DNA of 64,000 nt, taken from Marinicauda pacifica. Its GTDB lineage: Bacteria > Pseudomonadota > Alphaproteobacteria > Caulobacterales > Maricaulaceae. The notes below the pieces were generated by a model. It was not told the origin of the DNA and searched no databases. It was given only the letters and a program-made list of their open reading frames with translations. The position numbers were made by a program, and so were the translations under genes. The stretch is from contig NZ_SRXV01000002.1 of NCBI RefSeq assembly GCF_004793635.1, positions 1 through 64,000 on the forward strand, read 5' to 3'. Shown here piece after piece: positions 43,192 through 51,574 of the stretch; the first letter of the stretch is position 1; every line of letters starts with the position of its first letter.

Positions 43192-43949
43192 GCGGGGTGG
43201 TCAAAGTCGTATTGCTGGCCCTAGTTGGCTCGCTCGCCGCTTGCGGCCCATCCGAGCCGCAAGACCGGCTCAGCGTGCATACGGATTTTGCGAATTGGCG
43301 CGAGCGCTATCCCGATGCGGACGTGTTCAGGGTCGAGGAGGGCGGAGTTATCTATACGGTTCCGCGCATTTCGGGCCTCGAAGTCGGTGTGCGCCAAGCG
43401 GAAGAAGGGACACGCTATCATCTTAGTTTTAGCCTGGAGCGCGATGATCACTACTCGGGACAACCGCTTTCGCCTGTTCGCTTCACATCTGAATTGATGC
43501 CCTATTTCAGACGGGCCCGTGAGCTGTTTGTATTTATTGACCGGAATGCAAACCCGAAACTGCGTCCGAACCCAATTCCGCTCATGCAGATCGACGAGGC
43601 TTGCCCTGGTCTTTCTTGTGATGAGGCAGTCTTATTCGGCCTCAATAACTGCTCAGTGCCACGACCTGTTCCTCCACGTGGACACTGGCCCCCTACGAAT
43701 CAGTTCCGCTACGTAGCTATTATAGATGGGGTAGTGGCGACAGCGCGATGTGACGCAGTTGGCGAGCATCGCCTCCAGCCGGAGTTCACCATCATATCTT
43801 GCACTGGCACGATCGAGGCAGGCGCATACAGCGCTGGTTACGGGCACAATGAGCTTGTCGTCGCCCAATGCAGCGAAATGGAAGATCAGATACGCGATAT
43901 CGTCATTAGCTTCAGTGGGCTCGCTGACGTCATTCTAGCGGAGAATTGA
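43188..43949 (+). CDS. Cysteine-rich lipoprotein of unknown function
   Basis: A 253-residue protein with a lipoprotein signal VVKVVLLALVGSLAAC (lipid-modified Cys at about residue 18). The mature part has about six further Cys residues (in DEACPGLSC, LNNCSVPRP, ATARCDAV, ISCTGT and VAQCSE), suggesting disulfides in the periplasm or at the outer membrane. The GTG at 43188 is chosen because it overlaps the previous stop and begins just before the signal; GGAG lies upstream. Bases 43440-43940 look less GC-rich than the neighbours. No domain was recognised. Inverted copies of repeat family B flank this gene pair. Confidence 0.72.
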   Translation: MSGVVKVVLLALVGSLAACGPSEPQDRLSVHTDFANWRERYPDADVFRVEEGGVIYTVPRISGLEVGVRQAEEGTRYHLSFSLERDDHYSGQPLSPVRFTSELMPYFRRARELFVFIDRNANPKLRPNPIPLMQIDEACPGLSCDEAVLFGLNNCSVPRPVPPRGHWPPTNQFRYVAIIDGVVATARCDAVGEHRLQPEFTIISCTGTIEAGAYSAGYGHNELVVAQCSEMEDQIRDIVISFSGLADVILAEN

Positions 43950-44157
43950 GATGAGCTGTCACTCCCCTCACGGCGGGAGCGCTTATAATCTCGCAGGTAA
44001 AGAACGGGGACACGCACCTGTTTCCCACCCAGTTCTCGGTCGCGACTCTTTCAAACGAAGGTTTTCGTGCAGCTGGATGCAAGATAACGCGCCGTATGGA
44101 CGCCGGGCTCGTATCGTCCTTGCGAGGCGTTTCCATTCGATGACGGCACCGTGTCCT

Positions 44158-44342
44158 GTCCGGGTTCCGGGTCTCGCTTCGCTTGCCCGGAATGACGAGA
44201 GCTTGGGATTTTTGAAACCGGTCAAACATGCTCTTTCCCAGCGAAAGCTGGGACCCAGAGATCGTCGCGTGCCGTCATCCGATGATGCCGCCCCGTCCTC
44301 TCCTGGGTCCTGACTTTCGTCAGGAAAGAGAGAGAGAGAGAG
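44158..44342 (+). repeat. Long composite dispersed repeat (families A+B), copy 2
   Basis: Direct copy of 88-266: CCGGGTCTCGCTTCGCTTG and CCCGGAATGACGAG, then CATGCTCTTTCCCAGCG, GGGACCCAGAG, CTGGGTCCTGACTTTCG and CAGGAAAGAGAG in the same order and spacing, with scattered substitutions. Confidence 0.82.
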
Positions 44343-44350
44343 AGAGAGAG
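44327..44350 (+). repeat. (AG)12 simple sequence repeat
   Basis: Twelve AG units extend the GAAAGAGAG end of the composite repeat. It is 40 bases beyond the fliE stop, so outside any coding region. Confidence 0.85.
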
Positions 44351-44390
44351 GTTCTGCGCTTGGCCAGGGGTTCAGGGATCGGCGATGGCC

Positions 44391-44705
44391 CTAGATCGGC
44401 ATGCGCAGGATTTCCTGGTACGCCTTGATGACCTGGTCGCGGACTGCGACGACGGTTTCCAGCTGGACCTCGGCGGCGGCGACGGCGGTCACGACATCGA
44501 CCAGCTCGGCCTGGCCGGTGGCGGCCTGGCCGGTGAGATTTTCAGCCGTGGAGATGGCGGCTTCGGTCTCGCCGACCGCATCCATCACCATCGAGCCGAA
44601 ATCGATGCGATCGGAAGGCTCGCCGCCCTGCAGCGGGTTGGAAGAGCCTGCACCCGTCGCGTTCTGCGCGGCGGCGGCGTAGGCGCGGATGGCTGCGAGA
44701 TCCAT
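44391..44705 (-). CDS. fliE: Flagellar hook-basal body complex protein FliE
   Basis: A 104-residue FliE, the adaptor between MS-ring and proximal rod. DFGSMVMDAVGETEAAI and the C-terminal AEVQLETVVAVRDQVIKAYQ with EILRMPI match the family closely. Last gene of the flgB-flgC-fliE unit, 79 bases after flgC. Confidence 0.93.
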   Translation of the reverse strand: MDLAAIRAYAAAAQNATGAGSSNPLQGGEPSDRIDFGSMVMDAVGETEAAISTAENLTGQAATGQAELVDVVTAVAAAEVQLETVVAVRDQVIKAYQEILRMPI

Positions 44706-44784
44706 GGGTAGCTCCGTTTTAGAGCGCCGGGTCCGATCCTCTGATCAGCGAGAGCGCTTTGTCTCAGTGTGCGTCGTCAGCCGT

Positions 44785-45198
44785 TTAGCGGCGCAGAAGT
44801 TCCAGCGTGCGTTCCATCATGCGGCGCGTGTTCTCGACCATGTTCATGTTGGCTTCGTAGGACCGCTGCGCTTCCTTCATGTCCATCAGCTCAACCAGGC
44901 TGGAGACGTTGGGATAGCGCACATAGCCTTCGGCATTGGCGGCCGGGTGACCGGGCTCGTGCACCAGGCGGAATTCGGAATTATCATCGGCCGCATCGGT
45001 CATGCGCACCACTTCCAGGCCGGTCAGCCGGTCGACCTCGGCTTCAAAGACGGGGACCTGGCGGCGGTACGGGTCTTCCTCCGGCGTGCGCCCGGTCGAC
45101 TGGGCGTTGGCCAGGTTCTCCGCGATGACCCGCATGCGCGCCGACTGGGCGCGAAGGCCCGCGGCTGCGATCTGCATCGTTTCGCTGGATTTATCCAT
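44785..45198 (-). CDS. flgC: Flagellar basal-body rod protein FlgC
   Basis: A 137-residue proximal rod protein. The N-terminal AAAGLRAQSARMRVIAENLA with NAQSTGRTPEEDPYRR and the C-terminal SLVELMDMKEAQRSYEANMN are the paired helices that form the axial coiled coil in the rod/hook family. Seventeen bases after flgB. Confidence 0.94.
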   Translation of the reverse strand: MDKSSETMQIAAAGLRAQSARMRVIAENLANAQSTGRTPEEDPYRRQVPVFEAEVDRLTGLEVVRMTDAADDNSEFRLVHEPGHPAANAEGYVRYPNVSSLVELMDMKEAQRSYEANMNMVENTRRMMERTLELLRR

Positions 45199-45215
45199 CG
45201 GTCAGATCTCCTGAT

Positions 45216-45653
45216 CTATTGGGGCGGGCGCACGGCCATGCGGATCAGCGACAGCGACTTGTTGTAAAGCCCCATCGCGGTCTCAAAACGCATGCGGTTC
45301 TCGTTGGCGCTCACCATCTGTTCTTCAAGCACGACGGCATTGCCGTTGATCGTCGTTTCGCTGTCGGGCGCGGACTCGGTACGGAAGCGGCGCGGCGTGG
45401 TGATCGGCGTGCCTTCGATGTGCGCCTCGTTGGTCACGGCGGTACCGACCGGCGCCGACGTGCTCATCGTGCGCGAGCGCCCGCGCTGCACGTCTTCCAC
45501 CGCCTGTTCGAAATCGGAACGCGACACGTCTTCGGGTACGAATCCCGGCGTGTTCGCATTGGCCACATTGTTCGCAATGACCCGCTGGCGCTCGGAGTGA
45601 TAGCCGAGCGCCTGTTTGAGTACGCCGAGTACGCTGACATCATCCGCGCGCAT
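45216..45653 (-). CDS. flgB: Flagellar basal-body rod protein FlgB
   Basis: A 145-residue proximal rod protein. GVLKQALGYHSERQRVIANN with VANANTPGFVPEDV is the family N-terminus; LEEQMVSANENRMRFETAMG is the C-terminal helix. ATG 45653 is chosen, since the open frame to 45764 runs into the regulatory region and has no family similarity. First gene of flgBC-fliE. Confidence 0.93.
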   Translation of the reverse strand: MRADDVSVLGVLKQALGYHSERQRVIANNVANANTPGFVPEDVSRSDFEQAVEDVQRGRSRTMSTSAPVGTAVTNEAHIEGTPITTPRRFRTESAPDSETTINGNAVVLEEQMVSANENRMRFETAMGLYNKSLSLIRMAVRPPQ

Positions 45654-45700
45654 TCTGAGCCTCTTAACGCTAGCTTGCCCCTCAAACTGGCTGCTTCGCG

Positions 45701-45715
45701 TTAAGAGCGGATTAA
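45701..45715. promoter_or_regulatory. CtrA box between flgB and fliO
   Basis: TTAA-GAGCGGA-TTAA is an exact TTAA-N7-TTAA site in the 212-base divergent gap, 48 bases from the flgB start and 150 from fliO. A half-site TTAA lies at 45664-45667. Confidence 0.65.
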
Positions 45716-45865
45716 CGGAGATTACCGCACCCGCGCGCGTCGAAGGCCTCTGGCTGGCGGGCAAGCGGAGCGGCGTCCTTAACGATTGGCGCGACTCTCG
45801 ATAAGGAATTCATTAACGCTGACGCCACAAGGTCCGGTTTATCCTTAACACAAGGCAGCACGCCC

Positions 45866-46210
45866 GTGGACATGCTCGATTTCGCCCGCTACGTGGCCGG
45901 TCTCATCCTGGTGCTGGGATTGCTGGCAGGCTTTGCCTACATCCTGCGGCGCGGCTACGCGCAGGGCCTGCTGCCCGGCTTTCCCGGCCAGGGCTCCGTG
46001 CGGCGCATGCGTCTGGTCGAAAGCCTGATGATCGATCCGCGCCGCCGTGTCGTGATCGTCGAGGTCGACGAGACCGAGCATGTGGTCCTGCTCGGCGTGG
46101 CTGGCGAGACCCTTCTGGACTCGCGGGCGAGCCCGCCCAAGGCACCCGAGTTCGAGCCCGACATGCCGGACTCAGACCCGGCCAGCTCCGACGGCGAAGG
46201 GGTGTATTGA
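45866..46210 (+). CDS. fliO: Flagellar biosynthetic protein FliO
   Basis: A 114-residue single-pass membrane protein that assists assembly of the FliPQR export gate. Membrane helix at about 8-28 (YVAGLILVLGLLAGFAYIL), then a small cytoplasmic domain with RRMRLVESLMIDPRRRVVIV and HVVLLGV, and a Pro/Asp-rich tail. GTG 45866 is used with AAGG ten bases upstream; an ATG follows two codons later. Overlaps fliP. Confidence 0.85.
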   Translation: MDMLDFARYVAGLILVLGLLAGFAYILRRGYAQGLLPGFPGQGSVRRMRLVESLMIDPRRRVVIVEVDETEHVVLLGVAGETLLDSRASPPKAPEFEPDMPDSDPASSDGEGVY

Positions 46211-46971
46211 TGACCCGCCGTCTTTCAATCCTCGCCCTGTTCGCCCTGGCCATCGCGGTCCTGGTGTCGATCGGTGCGCCGGCCAGCGCGCAGGAGCTGA
46301 GCCTGGATCTGGGCAGTGAAGGCACGCTGACCGAGCGTGTGCTCCAGCTTATCGCGCTGGTCACCATCCTCAGCCTCGCCCCGTCCATCCTGATCATGAC
46401 GACCAGCTTCGTGCGAATCATCGTCGTGCTGTCGCTGCTGCGTACGGCCATCGGCCTGCAGCAAAGCCCGCCCAATGCGGTGATGATCTCGCTGGCCCTG
46501 TTCCTGACCGCCTTCATCATGGCGCCGGTCTTCACCCAGTCCTACAATGAGGGGATCGAGCCGCTCCTCAGCGGTCAGATCGAGACCGAGGAAGCGTTCC
46601 AGCGCAGCGCCCAGCCGGTGAAGATGTTCATGCTGGCCCATACGCGCGAGGACGATCTGGGCCTGTTCTTCGGCATCGCCAATGTCGAACCGGAAAGCCC
46701 GGAGGCGACCCCGGTCTATGTCGTGGCGCCCGCCTTCATGATTTCCGAGCTGCGCCGCGCTTTCGAGATCGGCTTCCTGCTCTTCATCCCCTTCCTGATC
46801 ATCGACCTGGTGGTCGCCTCCATCCTGATGAGCATGGGCATGATGATGCTGCCGCCAGTCGTCATCTCGCTGCCGTTCAAGCTGATCTTCTTCGTGCTGG
46901 TCGATGGCTGGCGCCTGGTCACGGGCTCGCTGGTGCAGAGCTTCGAGACCGGCCTTCCGCCGGGCGGGTGA
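46210..46971 (+). CDS. fliP: Flagellar type III export gate protein FliP
   Basis: A 253-residue FliP with a cleavable signal peptide (about 1-29, ending ASAQ) and four membrane helices. TSFVRIIVVLSLLRTAIGLQ and QSPPNAVMISLALFLTAFIM are the conserved core, and the C-terminus has IIDLVVASILMSMGMMMLPP. ATG 46210 overlaps the fliO stop (TGATG). A terminator was not identified in the 72 bases before the convergent TPR gene stop. Confidence 0.95.
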   Translation: MTRRLSILALFALAIAVLVSIGAPASAQELSLDLGSEGTLTERVLQLIALVTILSLAPSILIMTTSFVRIIVVLSLLRTAIGLQQSPPNAVMISLALFLTAFIMAPVFTQSYNEGIEPLLSGQIETEEAFQRSAQPVKMFMLAHTREDDLGLFFGIANVEPESPEATPVYVVAPAFMISELRRAFEIGFLLFIPFLIIDLVVASILMSMGMMMLPPVVISLPFKLIFFVLVDGWRLVTGSLVQSFETGLPPGG

Positions 46972-47043
46972 CCGCGCGGCCCGGTTCTTTTCTGAAGTCT
47001 CCGCCTTGCCGCCAGCGCGCCCCTACCGGGCGAACGGCGCTGA

Positions 47044-50000
47044 CTAGCTCGCCTCTGCGGTCTCGATCAGCTCGTCATCGCGAAAGCGGCGGGTGAAGCC
47101 GGCCAGGAAGCTGTCCACCCCATCCATCGACCCCAGTTCGGACACCAGGTCGACGAGGCGCGCGTCGCCGGCGCTGCCGACTTCGCTGGTGATCAGGGAA
47201 AAGGCCGAGCCGAATGCCGTCTCGCCCATCTGGCGGGCATAACGTGCCTCCAGACGCTCCACAGAGCTCGTGTCATCGGCCAGGGCATAGGCGATCGCCG
47301 CACGCAGAATGTCATGGGCTTCACCCGGCTCAAGCGGCTCGGGCTCGCGCCAGCGCTCGCTATGGACCGCTTCGAACCGGCGTCCGGCCCCGGACCAGTC
47401 GCGCATGTCCCAGGCAATGCCGGCGCGAAGGATTTCAGCTTCCGCCGAGCGTTCGCCGCCGATCAGTTCCAAGGCGTGCTCGTGGCGTCCAAGATCGGCC
47501 AGAGCCCGCGCCTCGAGCAGACGGCGCGCCTCGACCACGCCGTCGGGCAGGCGCGCAATCCGTGTGCTCTGGATGGTCCGCAGCGCGTCTTCCGGGCGGT
47601 TCGCGATCAGATAGAGCCGGGCGAGATCCACCGCGATCTGCGCCTTGGCGTAGCCGGTGATGGCATCGCGCTCCTCGATCTGGTGAGCCAGGAGGCTGGC
47701 GGCCTGGTCGAGCAGATCGACCGCTTCGAGACGCGCGGCAATCCGTCGGACGAGCCGGTCGCCCTCTTCGCCCTGCGGCGTCAGGTAATCATACTCATAC
47801 CACAAGGAAAGCGCATCGAGCGGAGCGAGCGCGTCTGCCTCATTGTCCAGGAAGAGCCGGCGGAAGAGGTCGTCCATATCAGCACTGATCGTACGGGCGA
47901 TCGGGCCGTCCGGGTGGCGCTGGCGGGCGGCTTCCCAGATTCTGAAAGCTTCGCCATAACGCCCGGCCTGGCCGTAGAGTTCGCCCAGCAGCCGGGCGGT
48001 CTCGACTTCGGTCCGGTCGCCGCGCCAGCGATAGCGCAGACTTTCCAGCACTTCGGCGCCCTCGGCCGGACTGATGCGGTCGTTGGCGATTTCGAGCCGC
48101 ACCTTCTCCAGCAGCGCCGGAACCTGGATCGGTTCGTATTGCGATGTGCCCAGCTCTTCAAAACGCGCGATGGCACGGGCGTGATCGCCGGTCGCGGCGG
48201 CCAGCCGGGCGCGCGCGAATTCGACCTCCGCGCGCTGGCGCAGGTCCGCCCCGTCGCTGTCGGCGACGTCGAGCAGGGCGCGGGCCGCGCCGATATCGTT
48301 GGTTTCCACCGCCGCGCGCGCCTGGGCCGCGTGCACGCGGCCGCGCCAGGTCGGGGTAAAGAAGAACAGGACGTCCTGCCCTGCCTCGAAGTGGCGGCGT
48401 GCATCCGTCCACCGGCCCTGCTCCGCCGCGATCAGGCCCAGCCAGGGCTGGACCGACGCCTCATTGGCGAGCACGGGATTGGTGAAATAGTCCTGAGCCT
48501 GTTGATAGCGGCCCATCATGAAGCTTGCGGCGCCACGAAGCGCCAGCATTTCCGGCGTATCGGCCAGCTGCGGACGCGCCTCCTCGGCCAGGTCGGCGAC
48601 ACCCATCGCTTCGGACGCCAGTTGCCAGGAGAGGAAGAAACGGGCCAGCGCCAGGAGCGCATCGGGTTCGAACTGGGAGGCCTGCCGCTCCAGACGGCGG
48701 CGCGCCTCGCGGTAATCATCCCCCGCCCGCCAGCCGGCAAGGTCGAGAAAGGCCGGCGAGACCGGCCGCGCCGACACGCGGCCGGTGGACGGGTCTATTC
48801 CCCGCGACAGGGCCAGTCCGCCGGGACGGCCGATCACCGCGCCGCCCGGCACGCGGGCAATCTCCAGATCGTCGGCCAGAGGTTCGATCGCAACGCCGTG
48901 CGCAGAGGGCAGGAAAACTGCCTCGACCAGGCGCCGCCCGGTGAGCACGCCGCGGTTTTCGCCGGCCGCCGTGATCACGTGCAGCGTGTCACCGACGACC
49001 GGATCGCGAATCTCGCGCACCGAGCGCGCGCCCTCCAGCGCTACCGCGATACGCGCCGGCGCATCGAACCTTGTTTCGCGCGTCAGGCGTACGGCCCGCG
49101 GCGGCTCGGCGAGCGCTTCGACAAAGCTCACCATCCAGGTACTGCCGGCCGCGCTGACATCGGCCAGGGTCGAGGCCGGCGCCACGAAGCGCACGGCCGT
49201 GTAGTCGGGACCGGTCCAGCTTTCATAGCCGGAGATCAGGGACCGGTTCGCGGCATTGAGTTCGCCAAGATCGATGTCGGCGGCGGCATCGAAAACCAGC
49301 CAGATCGCATCCGCGCGCCGGAAGACTGCGGCGCCGGGCAGATGAGCCCAGTTGAAGCTGAGCGAGAGCGCATCGCTGGCCGATCGCACAGTGACCGGCA
49401 CGATACCGCTCTCGGGCACCGGATCGGGCCGGGCCTCCTCGGTGTAAACTTCGGGCGCGTCATCGAGGACGTCCGGCGCGTTCTCACGGGCCTCCGCCTC
49501 GGTGGCGGCCGCGGCCTGCGCGTCGGCGTATTCGGTCAGCGCGCCGAGCATTTCCATCGGGCTGGCGGACACAGGATCGAGCAGGTCGAGCACGACGCGG
49601 TCCGGCTCCTCCTGCCAGGCCTGGGCGCGCACGCCCGGCTCCAGCCGGAACTCCAGCGCGAACCGGCGCGCGTCGCTCTCGTCGCTGACCGCCGCGACCA
49701 GGCGCGGCGGCGTGCCGAGCAGTCCGCCCAGATCGGTCTCGCCGGGCCTCGAGAAGCTCAGTTGCGCGCGGCCTCCCTCGGTCTCCAGCGTGTAGGAGAC
49801 CTCGTCCTCCCAGACAAATTCGATGCGGGTATATTCGCTGGCCTGGCCCCATTCGATCGTCAGCGGGGTCGGTGGCGGCGGCGCCGCGGCAGCCGCGGCA
49901 GCGGCGGCGGCCCGGCGCGCGCGCTCGGCCTCGGCGCGCCGGCGCTCGGCTTCGTAGGACGAGACGATATCGGCCAGGGGCGTGGCGCCGGGCTCCATCA

Positions 50001-50391
50001 GATCGATGGCGATAAGATTGTGGGAGACCGAGACGCGCGGTGTCACCGAGCGGTTCAAGGCGACCCGCAGGACCTGCCCATCCGGGTCGAGACGCGCGCG
50101 CGCGATCAGGCCGGGCGCGGCATTGACCAGGCTCTCCGCGTCGCCGCTGGCCGGTTCGGACAGGCGCGCGATCAGGACCGAACCCGCCACGATCTCCACC
50201 TCGGCGGACAGGTCCCCGCCTTCGCTTTCGGGATAGGCCAGCTCCAGACGCGTGACGCCCGTGCCGGTCTCCACCTCGAAACCGACCGGCACCTGCGCGA
50301 CGGCGCTGGCCGCGGCCAGCGCGGTCAGGCCTACCCCTGCAAGAAGGGCACTCGCCAGGCGAGTGTGCAGATCAGTTCTGGACCGCTTCAA
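47044..50391 (-). CDS. Very large secreted TPR-repeat protein linked to flagellar motor genes
   Basis: A 1,115-residue protein with a Sec signal (about 1-33, ending SAVAQ), beta-rich N-terminal half (40-540, with repeated VSLxF/LxF(D/S)xxE strands and an alanine/proline spacer RRAAAAAAAA near 160) and a TPR-rich C-terminal half (about 560-1,080). The start is TTG, supported by GGAGG six bases upstream and by the signal peptide beginning there; no ATG or GTG offers an alternative. It overlaps motE by 20 bases. A TPR protein occupies the same place beside fliM/motE in Caulobacter (recalled), suggesting a periplasmic motor role. Confidence 0.8.
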   Translation of the reverse strand: MKRSRTDLHTRLASALLAGVGLTALAAASAVAQVPVGFEVETGTGVTRLELAYPESEGGDLSAEVEIVAGSVLIARLSEPASGDAESLVNAAPGLIARARLDPDGQVLRVALNRSVTPRVSVSHNLIAIDLMEPGATPLADIVSSYEAERRRAEAERARRAAAAAAAAAAPPPPTPLTIEWGQASEYTRIEFVWEDEVSYTLETEGGRAQLSFSRPGETDLGGLLGTPPRLVAAVSDESDARRFALEFRLEPGVRAQAWQEEPDRVVLDLLDPVSASPMEMLGALTEYADAQAAAATEAEARENAPDVLDDAPEVYTEEARPDPVPESGIVPVTVRSASDALSLSFNWAHLPGAAVFRRADAIWLVFDAAADIDLGELNAANRSLISGYESWTGPDYTAVRFVAPASTLADVSAAGSTWMVSFVEALAEPPRAVRLTRETRFDAPARIAVALEGARSVREIRDPVVGDTLHVITAAGENRGVLTGRRLVEAVFLPSAHGVAIEPLADDLEIARVPGGAVIGRPGGLALSRGIDPSTGRVSARPVSPAFLDLAGWRAGDDYREARRRLERQASQFEPDALLALARFFLSWQLASEAMGVADLAEEARPQLADTPEMLALRGAASFMMGRYQQAQDYFTNPVLANEASVQPWLGLIAAEQGRWTDARRHFEAGQDVLFFFTPTWRGRVHAAQARAAVETNDIGAARALLDVADSDGADLRQRAEVEFARARLAAATGDHARAIARFEELGTSQYEPIQVPALLEKVRLEIANDRISPAEGAEVLESLRYRWRGDRTEVETARLLGELYGQAGRYGEAFRIWEAARQRHPDGPIARTISADMDDLFRRLFLDNEADALAPLDALSLWYEYDYLTPQGEEGDRLVRRIAARLEAVDLLDQAASLLAHQIEERDAITGYAKAQIAVDLARLYLIANRPEDALRTIQSTRIARLPDGVVEARRLLEARALADLGRHEHALELIGGERSAEAEILRAGIAWDMRDWSGAGRRFEAVHSERWREPEPLEPGEAHDILRAAIAYALADDTSSVERLEARYARQMGETAFGSAFSLITSEVGSAGDARLVDLVSELGSMDGVDSFLAGFTRRFRDDELIETAEAS

Positions 50392-51121
50392 GTTCGGCCT
50401 CCAGCTGGGCCACCGTCTCGGGCGGCATGGAGCGGGCGCGCAGGCGGGACGTCATGCTGGCGGCGAACACCGGGTCCATGTCGGCCAGTTCACCGACGAT
50501 GGCGGCGAATTTGCGGGCATTGCTGGTCTGCAGCTCGCGCGCCACGAGCAGCACGGTATCGGGATCGGTCTGGTCCATCTGGCGCAGGATGATGGCCGCC
50601 GCGTCGGGCTCCAGATTGGCGTAGGTCGCGACCAGATCGTCGACCTCGGACTGGCGCTCCTCGTCGAGCTGACCCAGCAGGGTCTGCAACTCGACCTGCA
50701 GCTCTTCCATCCGGGCAATGCGCGACTGCACGCGCTGTTCGGCCACTTCGATCAGGCCTTCGCGCGTATCCAGCTCCGTCTCGCGCGCATCCAGGGTGCG
50801 GCGGCGTTCGGCCAGCGCGGTGAGAAGCTGGTCGCGGCTGGCCGAGCTGTACTCGCTGATTTCCGACGGCATGGGACGGGACGGACCGGACGGGGCGGTC
50901 TCGGGCGTTTCGGCGCCTGCCGCCTCGTCGTGCTGCTCGCCATGCTCGTCTTCGGCTGCGGGCTGGTCGGCAGGCTGGGCCGGTTCGTTCTGCGCGGCCT
51001 CACGCGCTTCGGCACGCGATTCAAAGAAGACCGACGCGCCATCGGCGAAGGTCAGCGCTTTCAGAACGAACAACGCTCCCACCAGAAGGGTGATCAGCGC
51101 GAGGGGGCGGATTGCCGACAT
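50372..51121 (-). CDS. motE: MotE-like flagellar motility protein
   Basis: A 249-residue protein with an N-terminal membrane helix (about 7-24), a Glu/Ala/Gln/Pro-rich stretch, a coiled coil (about 95-170) and a C-terminal MgtE_N-like domain (VDDLVATYANLEPDAAAI and QMDQTDPDTVLLVARELQ). This layout matches MotE, a periplasmic chaperone for the MotC stator partner in rhizobia; the equivalent function here is inferred. Thirteen bases after the DUF6468 gene in the fliL-fliM operon. Confidence 0.75.
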   Translation of the reverse strand: MSAIRPLALITLLVGALFVLKALTFADGASVFFESRAEAREAAQNEPAQPADQPAAEDEHGEQHDEAAGAETPETAPSGPSRPMPSEISEYSSASRDQLLTALAERRRTLDARETELDTREGLIEVAEQRVQSRIARMEELQVELQTLLGQLDEERQSEVDDLVATYANLEPDAAAIILRQMDQTDPDTVLLVARELQTSNARKFAAIVGELADMDPVFAASMTSRLRARSMPPETVAQLEAELEAVQN

Positions 51122-51133
51122 GACCAGAATTTC

Positions 51134-51574
51134 CTAGCGCAGGGTTTTCAAGGCTTCGAGCAGACGCCCGGAGGCCGGCTCGGCGCTGGCCGGCCTGTCG
51201 TCCTGGCGCGGCTCGCGCGCGCGCACCGGCCGGCCGGGCTCCACATTCATCTCGCGGCGGCGCGGGGCCTGGGCGAGGCGCTCGGCGCGGGACTCCCCGG
51301 CGCTGGTCAGGATGGAGAGCTCGTCGGCCATGCGGCGGGCTTCCTCGACACGCTGCTTGAGGTCGGCGCCCTGCTCGCGCGAGGCGCGGTCGAGCGCGGC
51401 CAGGCTGGCACGCGCGCGGTCGACCGCATCGTTGAGCGCGCCGATCGTGGCTTTCAGCCCGTCCTGGCCGTTGCGCAGCGATTTCAGGCGCTGGTCGACA
51501 CGCCAGCACATGACCCCTGCGCCGAGCATCAGGACAGCGACAAGACCTTCAAAGATCAGGACGAGCGGGCTCAT
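51134..51574 (-). CDS. DUF6468 family membrane protein
   Basis: A 146-residue protein: one membrane helix (about 5-25), then a coiled coil (about 30-95, RLKSLRNGQDGLKATIGALN onward) and a basic/proline-rich tail ending ASGRLLEALKTLR. Such proteins occur next to fliM in alphaproteobacteria and are assigned to DUF6468 (recalled). Overlaps fliM by four bases. Function unknown, probably motor related. Confidence 0.72.
   Translation of the reverse strand: MSPLVLIFEGLVAVLMLGAGVMCWRVDQRLKSLRNGQDGLKATIGALNDAVDRARASLAALDRASREQGADLKQRVEEARRMADELSILTSAGESRAERLAQAPRRREMNVEPGRPVRAREPRQDDRPASAEPASGRLLEALKTLR

Larger units (their letters stand above)
43950..44390. other. Repeat-rich gene-free stretch before the flagellar cluster
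   Basis: The left 200 bases have no recognised element; the right part is the long composite repeat and an (AG)12 tract. It separates the lipoprotein from the convergent fliE stop. Confidence 0.7.

Noticed and set aside
44228..44428. 66-codon open frame on the plus strand
   Set aside because: It is the composite repeat and AG tract read as protein; the same frame occurs at 150-350 for the same reason.
47314..50592. 1,092-codon open frame on the plus strand
   Set aside because: Antisense to the secreted TPR protein and part of motE. The opposite frame has a signal peptide and TPR pattern; this one has only Arg/Gly/Ala-rich shadow composition.
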